NCBI GenBank assembly: GCA_004294445.1
Contig: REAZ01000037.1
Coordinates: 1 to 33,525, forward strand
Length of the DNA: 33,525 bases
DNA from: Cytophagales bacterium
Lineage (GTDB): Bacteria > Bacteroidota > Bacteroidia > Cytophagales > Thermoflexibacteraceae
Reading direction: 5' to 3'
Shown: positions 6,143-15,360 of the stretch, piece by piece
How the letters are laid out: each line of letters opens with the position of its first letter
How positions within the stretch are numbered: position 1 is the stretch's first letter
Notes under the pieces: model-generated
Database searches by the model: none
What the model was told of the DNA's origin: nothing
What the model saw: only the letters and a program-made list of their open reading frames with translations
Translations under genes and position numbers: made by a program

Positions 6143-8473
6143 TCACCTCTGCACTATTACAAAATCTATCCGCCGATTCTCGCCATGTTGTTCCTCTGTG
6201 CAGTTCATTTTGCTACAGTCGTACTTCATTTTAGTTGCCCCAAGAGCAACTACGGAAACAATACGGCTTCTATTGATGCCTTTTTTCTCCAAATAGCTAA
6301 TGGTTGCATTGGCTCGCTGTCGCGAGAGTTCCTCATTGAGTTTGGGCTTGTCCGTATTATCCGTATGAGAGAAAAGATTAACTTTTAAGCCTGAGTATTC
6401 CTTCATTATTTTTACTATAGCGTCCAATTGCGTTCCTACTTCATCGTTAAAAGTGACTTTTCCCGCAGGGTAATAGATAGAAGGAAGAACAAAGCTAAGT
6501 GGGACGGGTTTATATTTTACTGCCCTCATTGGCATAATGACTTCTACTACTTTCCCTGCTTCCGTTCCTGCCGTTTGTGCCTCTATGAAATCATTTGCTT
6601 GATATTTGTCTTTTTCGCACCAAAGTTGGTAGTTGTAAAGCGTATCTACTACAAAAATAGCGATGCCGTTATCATCACTCATGCCCGTTATTTCCTGCCC
6701 TGTAGTTTTATTTTTCAGCCCTACTTTAGCCCCTACAATAGCTCCGCCGTCTTCTGTATTCGTTATTATAGCCCTTACTACAGCCCGCCTTTTCGCATTA
6801 TTATTCTTCTGAAGCGGAATCTGCAAGTCAAAACTTTGTGCATTATTTTTTCTTATGGTACGTACATGATAGGGGAGGCTTGCGTCATAACCGTCTTTGA
6901 AAGCCGTAATTTTATAATCTTTGTCTTGCTGCAAATCAAATGAATATTTGCCTTGCATATCTGCATATACCTCTGTCATTTCGTGAGTATTTGTTTCCTC
7001 CAGCATCAGTCGGGCATCGGGAATAGATTTATTGATTACTTCCGAAACTGTATCCTTGCCTACAACCTCTACATTGAGCCTGAAGCGATAATTTACTGGC
7101 GGCATCATAATATCAATTACTATTGGTTCTGGATTCAAAATACTAAAAGTAGAAAAATCATAGTCTTTTGTAGTTTGAAAGCCTAATTTGCTCATTACCA
7201 ACTGATAATTTTTTTCATTTTGAATTTGAAAACGATACTTACCACTATTGTCGGTAAAAGAAACCCTGATTTCATCATTTTCTACCTCTCTAATTTTCAC
7301 CAAAGCTCTTTTGATAGGCTGCCCTGTAATGCTGTCAAATACGTGTCCTGTGAGTTCGAAATTAAACTGCCCATATACATTTTCGCCGCCGTCAGTCAAG
7401 TTTCTTGAAACATTCAAAAATAGTACGTTCGCTTGGAAAATATCAAAACTGCCTCGCCTATTGGTAGAGAAATATCCTACCCTTTTGGAAGGACTGACGA
7501 TAAAAGAAATATCGTCATCTTCTGAATTGATGGGTGAACCTAAGTTTTTTACTTTTTCGAAGAAAGCACCAATTTTGCTCGCTTCATAAATATCGAAACC
7601 GCCCATGCCCCCTTCTTTATTAGAGGCAAAGTACAAGTTGCCATCCTCACTATGGTAATAAGGCGTAATTTCATCAGCAGGGCTGTTAATCTGATTACCA
7701 AGATTTTGAGGTGTATTCCAAGTGCCATTTTCCTTTTTGAGGCAAAAATAAATATCAGTACCACCATACCCGCCCGGCATATCGGAGGTAAAAAAAAGCA
7801 TCGTCCCATCTGCCGACAAACAAGGGTGTGCTACCGAATAGCCTTCTGTTTCGGGAATAGGTATCGGAGCTACACTATACCAAACATTTCGGCTTACTTT
7901 CCCTTCGTAAAGGCTTGATTTACATTTTTGTACTTCGTGTTTGTTGAAAATATTGATTGAGAGTGCATTTGTTTTGGCAAAAATGATATGCTCCTCTGCA
8001 TCTCTAAAATACGCCCCTACGATATTGCTCCTAAGCGACTGCCGCACAGCCGCATCTACTCTTTTCTGCTCCCTCATGCTATCGGGGTGAGTAACATAAA
8101 AAATACGGGTGCGAGAGAGATTATTCCATGAGGAAATTCCTAATCGCAAAGGATATTTATCTCGTAGGCGGTGAAAAAACAGTCCTTGTTTATAAAAAAC
8201 GGGAAAAAGTTCTTCATCTTGGCTATTAAAACGCATGGCTTTCACTGCAAAACGATGAGATTCGGAAAAAAACATAGGTGCTTTCCGAGACCGTACATTT
8301 TGAGTAGTGGAGTCCACTTGAAAATTAAAAATATTGGGAATAGGCACAGTTTTTTCTTCGTTTTGCTCATATACGGGACGCTGGGCATAGCCAACGAATG
8401 GTGAAAATACCAACACGAACAAAAAAACCGCACACCTCCCTGTTTTAGATATTTGCCAACTTATCTGCTTCAT
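6143..8473 (-). CDS. OmpA-family protein with PD40 beta-propeller repeats
   Basis: The 776-residue protein has a signal peptide (hydrophobic core around 14-30, ending VGYAQ). PD40/WD40-like blades follow at about 215-350 (LSADGTMLFFTSDMPGGYGG; DGNLYFASNKEGGMGGFDIY; KRVGYFSTNRRGSFDIF), then about three carboxypeptidase-regulatory-like beta-sandwich segments at roughly 365-640 (for example FDSITGQPIKRALVKI). It ends in an OmpA C-terminal peptidoglycan-binding domain from about 655, with LFSHTDNTDKPKLNEELSRQ, RANATISYLEKKGI and a final ENRRIDFVI. The family sits in the outer membrane or periplasm of Bacteroidota; some relatives act in gliding or type IX secretion (PorE-like), but that specific role cannot be claimed here. 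The ATG at 8473 is preceded by a -7 element at 8499-8506. Confidence 0.9.
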   Translation of the reverse strand: MKQISWQISKTGRCAVFLFVLVFSPFVGYAQRPVYEQNEEKTVPIPNIFNFQVDSTTQNVRSRKAPMFFSESHRFAVKAMRFNSQDEELFPVFYKQGLFFHRLRDKYPLRLGISSWNNLSRTRIFYVTHPDSMREQKRVDAAVRQSLRSNIVGAYFRDAEEHIIFAKTNALSINIFNKHEVQKCKSSLYEGKVSRNVWYSVAPIPIPETEGYSVAHPCLSADGTMLFFTSDMPGGYGGTDIYFCLKKENGTWNTPQNLGNQINSPADEITPYYHSEDGNLYFASNKEGGMGGFDIYEASKIGAFFEKVKNLGSPINSEDDDISFIVSPSKRVGYFSTNRRGSFDIFQANVLFLNVSRNLTDGGENVYGQFNFELTGHVFDSITGQPIKRALVKIREVENDEIRVSFTDNSGKYRFQIQNEKNYQLVMSKLGFQTTKDYDFSTFSILNPEPIVIDIMMPPVNYRFRLNVEVVGKDTVSEVINKSIPDARLMLEETNTHEMTEVYADMQGKYSFDLQQDKDYKITAFKDGYDASLPYHVRTIRKNNAQSFDLQIPLQKNNNAKRRAVVRAIITNTEDGGAIVGAKVGLKNKTTGQEITGMSDDNGIAIFVVDTLYNYQLWCEKDKYQANDFIEAQTAGTEAGKVVEVIMPMRAVKYKPVPLSFVLPSIYYPAGKVTFNDEVGTQLDAIVKIMKEYSGLKVNLFSHTDNTDKPKLNEELSRQRANATISYLEKKGINRSRIVSVVALGATKMKYDCSKMNCTEEQHGENRRIDFVIVQR

Positions 8474-8498
8474 TCCCTATATATTTCATTCCTAATGT

Positions 8499-8506
8499 CA
8501 AAGCTA
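8499..8506 (-). promoter_or_regulatory. Putative -7 element for the OmpA/PD40 gene
   Basis: TAGCTTTG on the minus strand fits TAnnTTTG, 26 bases upstream of the ATG at 8473. Confidence 0.5.
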
Positions 8507-8531
8507 TAAGGCTTTAGCTACCTTTACCGCT

Positions 8532-10028
8532 TTACTTTTTATTCATTTCAAATACCACAGCTACTGCATTTTTACCCGCACTCTTCGCACTGAAGTAAAT
8601 CTTGTCGCCGCCTGTGAATTTTACATTTTCTACTGCCGTACTGCCAAGAGCTTGGGCTATTTTAGCTTGGTAAGTGCTGCCGCTACTCTGGCTAATTTTG
8701 TCATTAAGTGCTTTGTAGTCAATTTTTTCTTTGGTAAAAATCACTGCCATCACATCTTTTGTCCCTACGTTGTCTAACTGCAAAGAATAATCTTTGGGGA
8801 ACAATCTCGCCCCTACAATGCCCATAAAAGGTGAGTGTTTTTCTGTGTAAGGGAAAAGCACGTAGCTTGTACCATTGGTTTCTTGCCCAAAAACATAAGT
8901 ATAACACTCTACTTCATTTTTTACTGCTATCTTAAATTTTGTATTTTGTGGTATTACCTTAGTTGTTTCAAAAACATTGCCTCCTTTTGCTTTGAATGGG
9001 AAATAGGTAGAGCTTTTGTTTTCCAATAAGCCAATAGCACACTCGAAATCAAATTCACGATTTTTTTTTGGTAAAGGATACATACCATAAGCCTCTCCGT
9101 AAAAAGCATTAGTAAAGTATTCAAAATCCTCATATCTCATCCAAAATGTACCTTTATTTCCCCAATTTTCGCCCCAAGAGTTCATAATTTGAAACGCACC
9201 GCCCTCGTAGCTATCATCAAAGCCTATTACGCACATTGCATGACCGCCAAAACTTTCTCCGCCGCCATCATCTACAATATGCCCGTCCAAATTTTTCTTA
9301 ATGGCATTTCTATCTTTCTGAGTAGGTTTCCATATTTCTGAGCCATTGGTAATATCGTAAAAAGTTCCACCTACAGCCATTCCTATCACTACGGGTGCGC
9401 CCTGCGAAATATTTTGTTTGATAGCCTCTTTGTCAATTTTATAATCATCATCTTTGAGTGTCAGGCGGTTGTAACCACGCAATTTATAGTTTTTTGCCTT
9501 TTGTATTTGCTGATTATTTGGCTCGGTGCTGCAAGACTTGTCGGTATAAGGAAATTCTGCCAAGGACAGCACACCTTCTTCGCTGAGTTTATCCAAAGTT
9601 GCCCCAATGTGCGTACCAGTGCAGTTGCCTTGTGTAATTTGGTTATAGACAAAAGAAGGGCTAAAAGCTATTTTATCGGGGTTTCCGCCTGTAGCAGCAG
9701 CGTGCAAAATGGTAGCGGCAGCATAGGCACTTGCCCAAGCCGTACAAGAACCTTGACTTCCCTGACTCTTTCTTTTGGGAGCAAACTCCAGCAAACTTAC
9801 TCGACCTGCTTGCTTATTTTCGGGCAAACTCGTAGCCAAAGGCTCGAAAACCTCTGCCTTGTCAAACTCTACTTTGTCCAAATTGCAACCTTGCGAAAAG
9901 GCAGCTTGCTGCTGATTATTTTGACTTTGCTCGTCTGCTGAGTTTTCTGTTGAGTTTTCACTTCCGCCACACGCAAAAAGGAAAAAAGAGAACAAAAAGA
10001 TAGGAAAGTAGTGCTTTATTGTCTTCAT
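8532..10028 (-). CDS. Lipoprotein papain-like (C1A) cysteine protease with DUF4384-like C-terminus
   Basis: The 498-residue precursor has a lipoprotein signal with lipobox LFAC (C20), so it should be lipidated and exported. The papain fold follows at about 75-315. The oxyanion glutamine is probably Q89, the nucleophile is C95 in QGSCTAWASAYAAA, the histidine is H263 in SFGGHAMCVIGFDD, and the asparagine is N283 in MNSWGENWGNKGTFWMRYEDF. All catalytic residues are present, so it is likely active. The last 170 residues (about 330-498) resemble DUF4384: FKIAVKNEVECYTYVFGQ, a YVLFPY strand and a final VAVVFEMNKK. DUF4384 is often fused to caspase- or papain-type peptidases in Bacteroidota. The substrate is unknown. 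The spacer after C20 is rich in N, Q and S, as in many surface lipoproteins. It runs alone between two promoters. Confidence 0.9.
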   Translation of the reverse strand: MKTIKHYFPIFLFSFFLFACGGSENSTENSADEQSQNNQQQAAFSQGCNLDKVEFDKAEVFEPLATSLPENKQAGRVSLLEFAPKRKSQGSQGSCTAWASAYAAATILHAAATGGNPDKIAFSPSFVYNQITQGNCTGTHIGATLDKLSEEGVLSLAEFPYTDKSCSTEPNNQQIQKAKNYKLRGYNRLTLKDDDYKIDKEAIKQNISQGAPVVIGMAVGGTFYDITNGSEIWKPTQKDRNAIKKNLDGHIVDDGGGESFGGHAMCVIGFDDSYEGGAFQIMNSWGENWGNKGTFWMRYEDFEYFTNAFYGEAYGMYPLPKKNREFDFECAIGLLENKSSTYFPFKAKGGNVFETTKVIPQNTKFKIAVKNEVECYTYVFGQETNGTSYVLFPYTEKHSPFMGIVGARLFPKDYSLQLDNVGTKDVMAVIFTKEKIDYKALNDKISQSSGSTYQAKIAQALGSTAVENVKFTGGDKIYFSAKSAGKNAVAVVFEMNKK

Positions 10029-10079
10029 AATATTATAATGTACTTCTGTGTTTAATCCAAATTACTAAACTTGCTTTCC

Positions 10080-10087
10080 CAAATATA
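10080..10087 (-). promoter_or_regulatory. Putative -7 element for the papain-like protease gene
   Basis: TATATTTG on the minus strand, 52 bases upstream of the ATG at 10028. A TTTG-type box on the same strand ends at 10101 but at shorter spacing than usual. Confidence 0.5.
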
Positions 10088-10135
10088 TAAAAACTATTTT
10101 CAAACTATGCGTTTGTGAAGGCAGAAAAGTTTTAG

Positions 10136-10143
10136 TAGTTTTG
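10136..10143 (+). promoter_or_regulatory. Putative aat -7 promoter element
   Basis: TAGTTTTG fits TAnnTTTG; a TTTG at 10112-10115 lies 20 bases upstream, a workable -33 box. The aat ATG is at 10191. Confidence 0.55.
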
Positions 10144-10190
10144 CTTAGGTATTATATTAAAAAGAAAATTAACCCTACCGTATCTCGTCT

Positions 10191-10871
10191 ATGTATTATT
10201 TTTTGAATGAAAAACTAATCTTTCCGCCTGTAGATAGAGCTGACGAGCAAGGTATTCTGGCTATAGGAGGCGATTTGTCTGCCGAACGCCTACTGCTTGC
10301 CTATAGTTCTGGGATTTTTCCTTGGTTTAGCGAAGATGACCCTATTATTTGGTGGTCGCCTGACCCGCGTTTTGTCATGTATCCCGCCGAGCTAAATATA
10401 TCAAAAAGCATGGCTCAAGTATTAAGAAAACAACTGTTTAAGATTACTTTTGATACCAATTTCCGAGCTGTCATTACCGCCTGCCAACAGGTAAAGCGAG
10501 AAGGGCAAAGTGGCACATGGATTACTGACGATATGCTGGAAGCGTACTGTAATCTGCACTCACTTGGCTATGCACATTCCGCAGAGGCTTGGCAAGAAGG
10601 ACGGCTCGTTGGCGGAGTGTACGGAGTTTCTTTGGGGAAAGCCTTTTTCGGGGAATCTATGTTTGCTCATGTGAGCAATGCATCCAAAACTGCTTATATT
10701 ACTTTGGTGCAGAAATTACAAAAAAATAATTTTCAAATTATTGATTGCCAAGTATATACAGAACATTTGGAAAGTTTAGGAGCAGTTAGCATCCCTCGCA
10801 ACCTATTTCTTGAGCAAATCGGCAAAGCCTTAGCCGAAGACACGATGCAAGGAAGTTGGCAAGGTTTATAA
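10191..10871 (+). CDS. aat: Leucyl/phenylalanyl-tRNA--protein transferase
   Basis: Aat adds Leu or Phe from the charged tRNA to proteins with N-terminal Arg or Lys, marking them for ClpAP-type degradation by the N-degron pathway. The 226-residue product carries [20 protein letters not shown] (11-30), [14 protein letters not shown] (34-47) and [14 protein letters not shown] (52-65). Further on come [49 protein letters not shown] and [16 protein letters not shown], the complete family signature at normal length. It acts in the cytoplasm. It is monocistronic, with its own -7 element at 10136, and ends only 7 bases from the convergent stop of the TPR gene. Confidence 0.97.
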   Translation: MYYFLNEKLIFPPVDRADEQGILAIGGDLSAERLLLAYSSGIFPWFSEDDPIIWWSPDPRFVMYPAELNISKSMAQVLRKQLFKITFDTNFRAVITACQQVKREGQSGTWITDDMLEAYCNLHSLGYAHSAEAWQEGRLVGGVYGVSLGKAFFGESMFAHVSNASKTAYITLVQKLQKNNFQIIDCQVYTEHLESLGAVSIPRNLFLEQIGKALAEDTMQGSWQGL

Positions 10872-10878
10872 AAAAAGC

Positions 10879-13803
10879 CTACTCTTTCCATTCTTTTAAT
10901 TTTTCTTTCGCTCTCAGAGTCGTTCTGATGTTTTGGCTATTGTCTATAATCCATTGGATAGTCGATTTTGCCTGAAAAAGATTATCCAAAGAAAGGTAGT
11001 TTTCAGCAATTAAAAACAAGGATTCGTACACCCAAGATGTATGAGTTTGATATTTTTCCCTCACTTTTTGCAATTCTTCATTTGATACCAAATAGTTTTC
11101 TTGGTATTTGTAAATAGAACCAATAAGGTACTGTGCTTCGGCGGCGTATTCGTCTGCATTGATTTCTATGACCTTGCCAAATGCGTGCAGGGCTTCTTCG
11201 TATTGCTCTTGGGAGAGGTATATCTTCCCAAAGTATAAATAGGCAGCAGCTTGGGAAGACGGTTGGTCTTTTATTTCGTCCAAATAATACATACTCCTTT
11301 CATTATTTTTTAGGGCAAAATAGGCTTTTACCAATCCTATTTTGGCATCTATTTTTTCTTCGGCTTCGGCATACTCTGTCAAAATTTTCTTGTATTTGTC
11401 AATGGCTTTGTCATAAAATCCAATTTGCAAATCGATGTCAGCAGCCTTCAAAATTCCTTTTTTTAGGTTAGATTTTTCGAAATACGCACTTGCTTTGTCC
11501 GTTTCTCCTATGCTTTGGTAACATTGCCCTATCAGAAACTCTGCTTCGTGGGCTGTTTCGGGGTCAGTATTGTTTTTCAAAAAAGTAGTTAATGTACTAA
11601 TGGCAGCCTTATAGTCATTTTCCTCATAGTAGTTTTTTGCCAGCTCAAAATCTCTCTCCTGCGCCATAGGATTTCCAGAGCGAGGTCTTATATTTCTGCT
11701 AATGAGGTAGTTGAGATTAGGAACGGTAATGCCACGCATCTGAAAATCTTGGAGTCTTTGCAGTGCCTGCTCTGAGGGGTCAGTAGCGGGAAATCTTTCA
11801 ATAATTACTTTGTAATCGCCTATCGCTTTTGTATTTTCAAATTTTTCTGCATAAATATCTCCTCTTTTAAGCAAAACGTATGGCAGTATTTTGGTGCTAC
11901 TTTGCCCAGTATTTACAGGTTTATCTATTATTTTGCTTAATACATTGATAGCCAAATCTTTGCGAGATTGTTGGGTATAAATCATAGCTCTTTGGTAGTC
12001 CACCCAGTCCATAAGCGGGTGCTTTGGCTCTCTTTCTTCAAACAAATTAAATAAGTCTTCTGCATCATTGGTTCTGTTGAGTTCTACCATGCACAATGCA
12101 CGCTGATAATAGCTATACATAATGTCAGTAGAGCCGTTATCTCTGGCTAACTCATAGTTTTTCAACGCCATAGCATAGTCTTTTTGCTTGAAATAACAGT
12201 CGCCAAGTTTGGAATAGGCTTCTACCTGCTGCTTAGGGTTAGGCGAGTTGAGGTATTTCTGAAAATAGTAAATAGCCTCAAGGTAATTATCTTTTACAAA
12301 ATGGGTGTGGGCAATGCCTAACAAAGTTTCATTGGCATATTCTGTATCTGTTTCCACTTTACTATAGTACACAAGGGCAGAGTCGGGCTGCTGAATTGCC
12401 CAAAAAATTTCCCCAAGCATAAAGTAAGTTGCATTGAGCAATTTGCTTTGATGAGGGTAAGTCAAAGACTTTCTTAGTGCATTGCGCGCCTGCAAAAATT
12501 CGCGATTATCGAATAGCTCAACAGCCCGATTAAAGGCAAAGCGTTGGTAGGCTAACTGCACTTTTTCATCTTTATTCCTCATCTGCTCTATGTATTGCAT
12601 GGCTACATTGTAATTGGAAGTATTCAAGTAGGCTTGGTTTCGCATAGTATTGACGAGGGCAAGATTTTCGTCTTTGGGGAAATTTCTTTCATAAAAAGAG
12701 CAACCCAAAATGGCATTCTGAACGTTGTCGATTTCGAAATTGAGCTTGAGGTAATGAAAGGCAGCAGATTTTTGTAGTTCTTTGTTAAAATTTAATCTTC
12801 TACATTTTTCAAAGGCATTGATGGCGGCATTTTTATCTTTTAACCTGATAGAAATAAAGCCTAACTGATACGCCCCTACCTGTGCCAAAGAGTCTTCGGC
12901 ATCGGCTACTTTGCCAAAATAAAGTGCCGCAAGTTGCAGTTTGTTTATGTAAGAACTTGTATAGGTTGTGGCTATTTTGTAAAATAAATTCCTGTCTTTT
13001 TGCACTTTGCTGTGCTTGATGTACTTCTCGAAATAGGAAAGAGCAAGTACGGAATCTCCCTGCATGAAATAACTATCGCCGAGCAGCAAATCAAAAGCGG
13101 GTATGTCTGTTTTCTTATTTTTCAAGATGTAATCAATTACATTTTGATACCTTTTTTGCTTGTAGTAAATAGAAACCAACAATAGCTGTGCATCTTGTTT
13201 TGTTTTTTCATCAGATACAGCCTTGAGTATGTCTGCCAATGCGGTAGAATAGTCGCCGCGCTGATATTCTAAATAGCCCGCATAATAGCTCGATAAATAA
13301 GCGTATTCATGCTCTCCTCCCTTGATTAGGTTAAAAAATTTGCCTGCTTCTTTATAATCTTTTGTTTGATAGTAGCACATAGCAAACAGATAAATTGTCT
13401 CTAAATTTTTTGCATTTGGTTTATTGATGTTCAGCCTTTTAAAATATTTGATTGCTTGGGCGTACTCATTTTGGGCGAACAAATAATTGCCCACTTTGAC
13501 GTAGGTATCCAATGCTATAGGGTGATTCGGGTATTTTTCTTGGAGCAAGCCTATGTAGTATTCAAAATCGGTATTTTTAAGATATAATGCACACAGAGAG
13601 AGATAACTATGTGCGTAAATGTTGTCTATATTTTCTATGTTTTGGGCAATGTGTTGCTTGAATAGTAGCTTGGCAGCAGCATATTTTTCCTTTTCAAAAA
13701 GTTCTATACCTGTGGTGTACGCAGTTTCATGAACTACATTTTGAGCCAAAATAGGCAATGCGTTGCTAAGGAAAGTAAGCAACAAAATGGTAAGAAACTT
13801 CAT
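10879..13803 (-). CDS. Large exported TPR-repeat protein
   Basis: I place the start at the ATG at 13803 because MKFLTILLLTFLSNALPILA is a good signal peptide; an upstream ATG at 13836 would add eleven residues and lies between the promoter and this start. The 974-residue product is almost entirely helical, built from many TPR-like units (for example GIELFEKEKYAAAKLLFKQH, NEYAQAIKYFKRLNINKPNA, DNYLEAIYYFQKYLNSPNPK, GKVIEINADEYAAEAQYLIG). No catalytic domain or membrane span besides the signal is seen. Proteins of about 1000 residues with this architecture are widespread in Bacteroidota, and a periplasmic scaffold role is inferred. Length and repeat register look intact, with no frameshift. It diverges from prmA; a 13-base palindrome and a -7 element lie upstream. 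Confidence 0.85.
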   Translation of the reverse strand: MKFLTILLLTFLSNALPILAQNVVHETAYTTGIELFEKEKYAAAKLLFKQHIAQNIENIDNIYAHSYLSLCALYLKNTDFEYYIGLLQEKYPNHPIALDTYVKVGNYLFAQNEYAQAIKYFKRLNINKPNAKNLETIYLFAMCYYQTKDYKEAGKFFNLIKGGEHEYAYLSSYYAGYLEYQRGDYSTALADILKAVSDEKTKQDAQLLLVSIYYKQKRYQNVIDYILKNKKTDIPAFDLLLGDSYFMQGDSVLALSYFEKYIKHSKVQKDRNLFYKIATTYTSSYINKLQLAALYFGKVADAEDSLAQVGAYQLGFISIRLKDKNAAINAFEKCRRLNFNKELQKSAAFHYLKLNFEIDNVQNAILGCSFYERNFPKDENLALVNTMRNQAYLNTSNYNVAMQYIEQMRNKDEKVQLAYQRFAFNRAVELFDNREFLQARNALRKSLTYPHQSKLLNATYFMLGEIFWAIQQPDSALVYYSKVETDTEYANETLLGIAHTHFVKDNYLEAIYYFQKYLNSPNPKQQVEAYSKLGDCYFKQKDYAMALKNYELARDNGSTDIMYSYYQRALCMVELNRTNDAEDLFNLFEEREPKHPLMDWVDYQRAMIYTQQSRKDLAINVLSKIIDKPVNTGQSSTKILPYVLLKRGDIYAEKFENTKAIGDYKVIIERFPATDPSEQALQRLQDFQMRGITVPNLNYLISRNIRPRSGNPMAQERDFELAKNYYEENDYKAAISTLTTFLKNNTDPETAHEAEFLIGQCYQSIGETDKASAYFEKSNLKKGILKAADIDLQIGFYDKAIDKYKKILTEYAEAEEKIDAKIGLVKAYFALKNNERSMYYLDEIKDQPSSQAAAYLYFGKIYLSQEQYEEALHAFGKVIEINADEYAAEAQYLIGSIYKYQENYLVSNEELQKVREKYQTHTSWVYESLFLIAENYLSLDNLFQAKSTIQWIIDNSQNIRTTLRAKEKLKEWKE

Positions 13804-13847
13804 AATAATCGGGGTAATGATACTTGTCAATGACAACGGTTAAATGG

Positions 13848-13855
13848 CAAATTTA
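13848..13855 (-). promoter_or_regulatory. Putative -7 element for the TPR gene, with nearby palindrome
   Basis: TAAATTTG on the minus strand, 45 bases upstream of the chosen ATG, with a TTG box at 13871-13873. Between promoter and start, TTGTCAATGACAA (13824-13836) is a perfect 6-bp inverted repeat around one base and could be an operator or 5'-UTR element. Confidence 0.5.
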
Positions 13856-14017
13856 TTACTTTTTTGCTGACAAAATTGGTAATAATCCTTAAAAAAGTGT
13901 GAGCTATTCGTAAAAATAAATACATTTACCGCTCCAATAAATAGCATAAACTATTTTATTATTGCCCTAAACCTAACAAAACAGCTATTTTATACAACCT
14001 TAAAATTATTATTTTCT

Positions 14018-14854
14018 ATGTTTTTTATTACTCTCAAAGTTTTCATTAGTGGCGAAATAGCAGAATTATTGAAATTAGAACTTGCCGAAATAGGTTTTGA
14101 TAGCTTTTGGGAAGAAGATGACAATAGCTTCTTGACTTCTATTCCAGAAGAAAGTTTTGACCAACACGAAACACAAGCCGTTTTGGAACGATACAAGAAT
14201 TTGACCACGATGAGCTATGAAACGGAGAAAGTGGCGAAGCAAAACTGGAATCAGCTTTGGGAAGAGAGTTATGAGCCTGTTTTTGTGGGAGAGGACTGTG
14301 TTATTAGGGCAGATTTTCACCAGCTTTCTCGAAGTTTCAAATACGAAATACTCATTCATCCCAAAATGTCTTTTGGCACAGGGCATCACGAAACTACAGC
14401 CCTCTGTGTTGAGCATTTGATAAACATGGATTTAACGGGCAAAAAAGTAGCTGATATTGGCTGCGGCACAGGCATTTTGTCTATTATGGCACTCAAAAAA
14501 GGGACTGTGCAGGTAAAAGCGTGTGATGTGGAAGAATGGGCTGTAGAAAACGCCCAAGAAAATATACTGCTCAACGGCTTTGAGCCTAAGACTTTGGACA
14601 TATTCCAAGGCACAGCCGCACAGATTTCTTCTGGTAATTTTGATGCTATTTTGGCAAACATCAATTTGAATATCCTGCTTGCCGAAATTCATATTTATGC
14701 CAAACTACTTGCCCCAAAAGGTTCGCTATTGCTGAGTGGTTTTTATGAGCATGAAACCGAACTCATTGCTACTGAAGCAGGCAGATATGGCTTGCAGCTT
14801 CAAAAACAATTAGTAAAAAACAGATGGACAGCTTTGCTTTTTCATCATTTGTAA
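14018..14854 (+). CDS. prmA: Ribosomal protein L11 methyltransferase PrmA
   Basis: PrmA trimethylates ribosomal protein L11 using S-adenosylmethionine in the cytoplasm. The 278-residue product has the L11-recognition N-terminal domain (residues 1 to about 70), the linker with NWNQLWEESYEPVFV (77-91), the family motif HPKMSFGTGHHETTALC (114-130), the SAM motif I VADIGCGTGILSIMA (144-158), the acidic motif II ACDVEEWAVENA and the substrate motif ILANINLNIL (211-220). Length fits the shorter Bacteroidota type (about 275 residues). The gene converges with the thioesterase gene and the two share a hairpin at 14858. The 214-base gap upstream is the divergent control region with the TPR gene. Confidence 0.96.
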   Translation: MFFITLKVFISGEIAELLKLELAEIGFDSFWEEDDNSFLTSIPEESFDQHETQAVLERYKNLTTMSYETEKVAKQNWNQLWEESYEPVFVGEDCVIRADFHQLSRSFKYEILIHPKMSFGTGHHETTALCVEHLINMDLTGKKVADIGCGTGILSIMALKKGTVQVKACDVEEWAVENAQENILLNGFEPKTLDIFQGTAAQISSGNFDAILANINLNILLAEIHIYAKLLAPKGSLLLSGFYEHETELIATEAGRYGLQLQKQLVKNRWTALLFHHL

Positions 14855-14857
14855 GGA

Positions 14858-14884
14858 TTGTCAAGGTCTTTCGACCATTGACAA
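14858..14884. terminator. Shared hairpin terminator between prmA and thioesterase
   Basis: TTGTCAA and GGTC (14858-14868) pair with GACC (14873-14876) and TTGACAA (14878-14884), leaving one bulged A and a TTTC loop: an 11-bp stem between two convergent stops. No T-run on the plus strand. Confidence 0.65.
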
Positions 14885-14891
14885 ACTTCAC

Positions 14892-15332
14892 TTACATAGG
14901 GGCGGGCAGCCCCGTATTGGCTAAGTTTGACGTTGCTTTGCTCAGTAGGATTCCTTTTTCGTTATAAATTTCAGCAGTAGCATTTACTATGGTTTTGCCA
15001 GCGCGAATAATTTTGGTTTTGCTAATGACTACTTCGCCCACGCGTGCGGGAGCCAAGAAGTCGATGCTAAGATTGACTGAAACATAGAGATTAGGTAAGC
15101 CCAAAGACGCTACATTCATGCCTATAATGTCGTCTAAGATAGCCGCATGAATGCCACCATGCAACATTCCTGCGGGGTTGGTCATTTCGTTGCGTACCAC
15201 GAAAGACATCTCAACCTCTCCATGCTCGGCTTTGAGCAACGTGCCAGCAAGCCATTGGGTAAGCGGAGGGGCAAAAAAGTTATTCATTTGCTTTCCTATG
15301 CTTGCCTGTAGTATTTCTAATAATTTACTCAT
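14892..15332 (-). CDS. PaaI/YbgC-type hotdog-fold thioesterase
   Basis: Hotdog thioesterases of this class hydrolyse acyl-CoA or aromatic acyl-CoA. The start at the ATG at 15332 gives 146 residues (MSKLLEILQASIGKQMNNFF), the usual size; an in-frame ATG at 15395 would run through the inverted repeat and promoter region and is rejected. The signature NPAGMLHGGIHAAILDDIIG (52-71) holds the PaaI-type N-x5-HGG motif (HGG at 58-60) and the acidic D67/D68 pair; VNLSIDFLAPARVGE follows. Substrate cannot be told. The gene ends near a GC-rich coding stretch. Its promoter overlaps a 13-bp inverted repeat, which suggests specific regulation. Confidence 0.87.
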   Translation of the reverse strand: MSKLLEILQASIGKQMNNFFAPPLTQWLAGTLLKAEHGEVEMSFVVRNEMTNPAGMLHGGIHAAILDDIIGMNVASLGLPNLYVSVNLSIDFLAPARVGEVVISKTKIIRAGKTIVNATAEIYNEKGILLSKATSNLANTGLPAPM

Positions 15333-15360
15333 TGTATTGGATTTTAAAAACAGTAGGTTC

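Noticed and set aside
6428..7408. Several plus-strand open frames opposite the OmpA/PD40 gene
   Set aside because: They are antisense to a clear multi-domain protein and have low-complexity F/Y/I-rich translations typical of shadow frames.
14895..14915. GC-rich hairpin (GGGGC...GCCCC) near the thioesterase end
   Set aside because: It lies inside the coding region and encodes the conserved-looking C-terminus GLPAPM; the 11-bp stem just outside is the better terminator.
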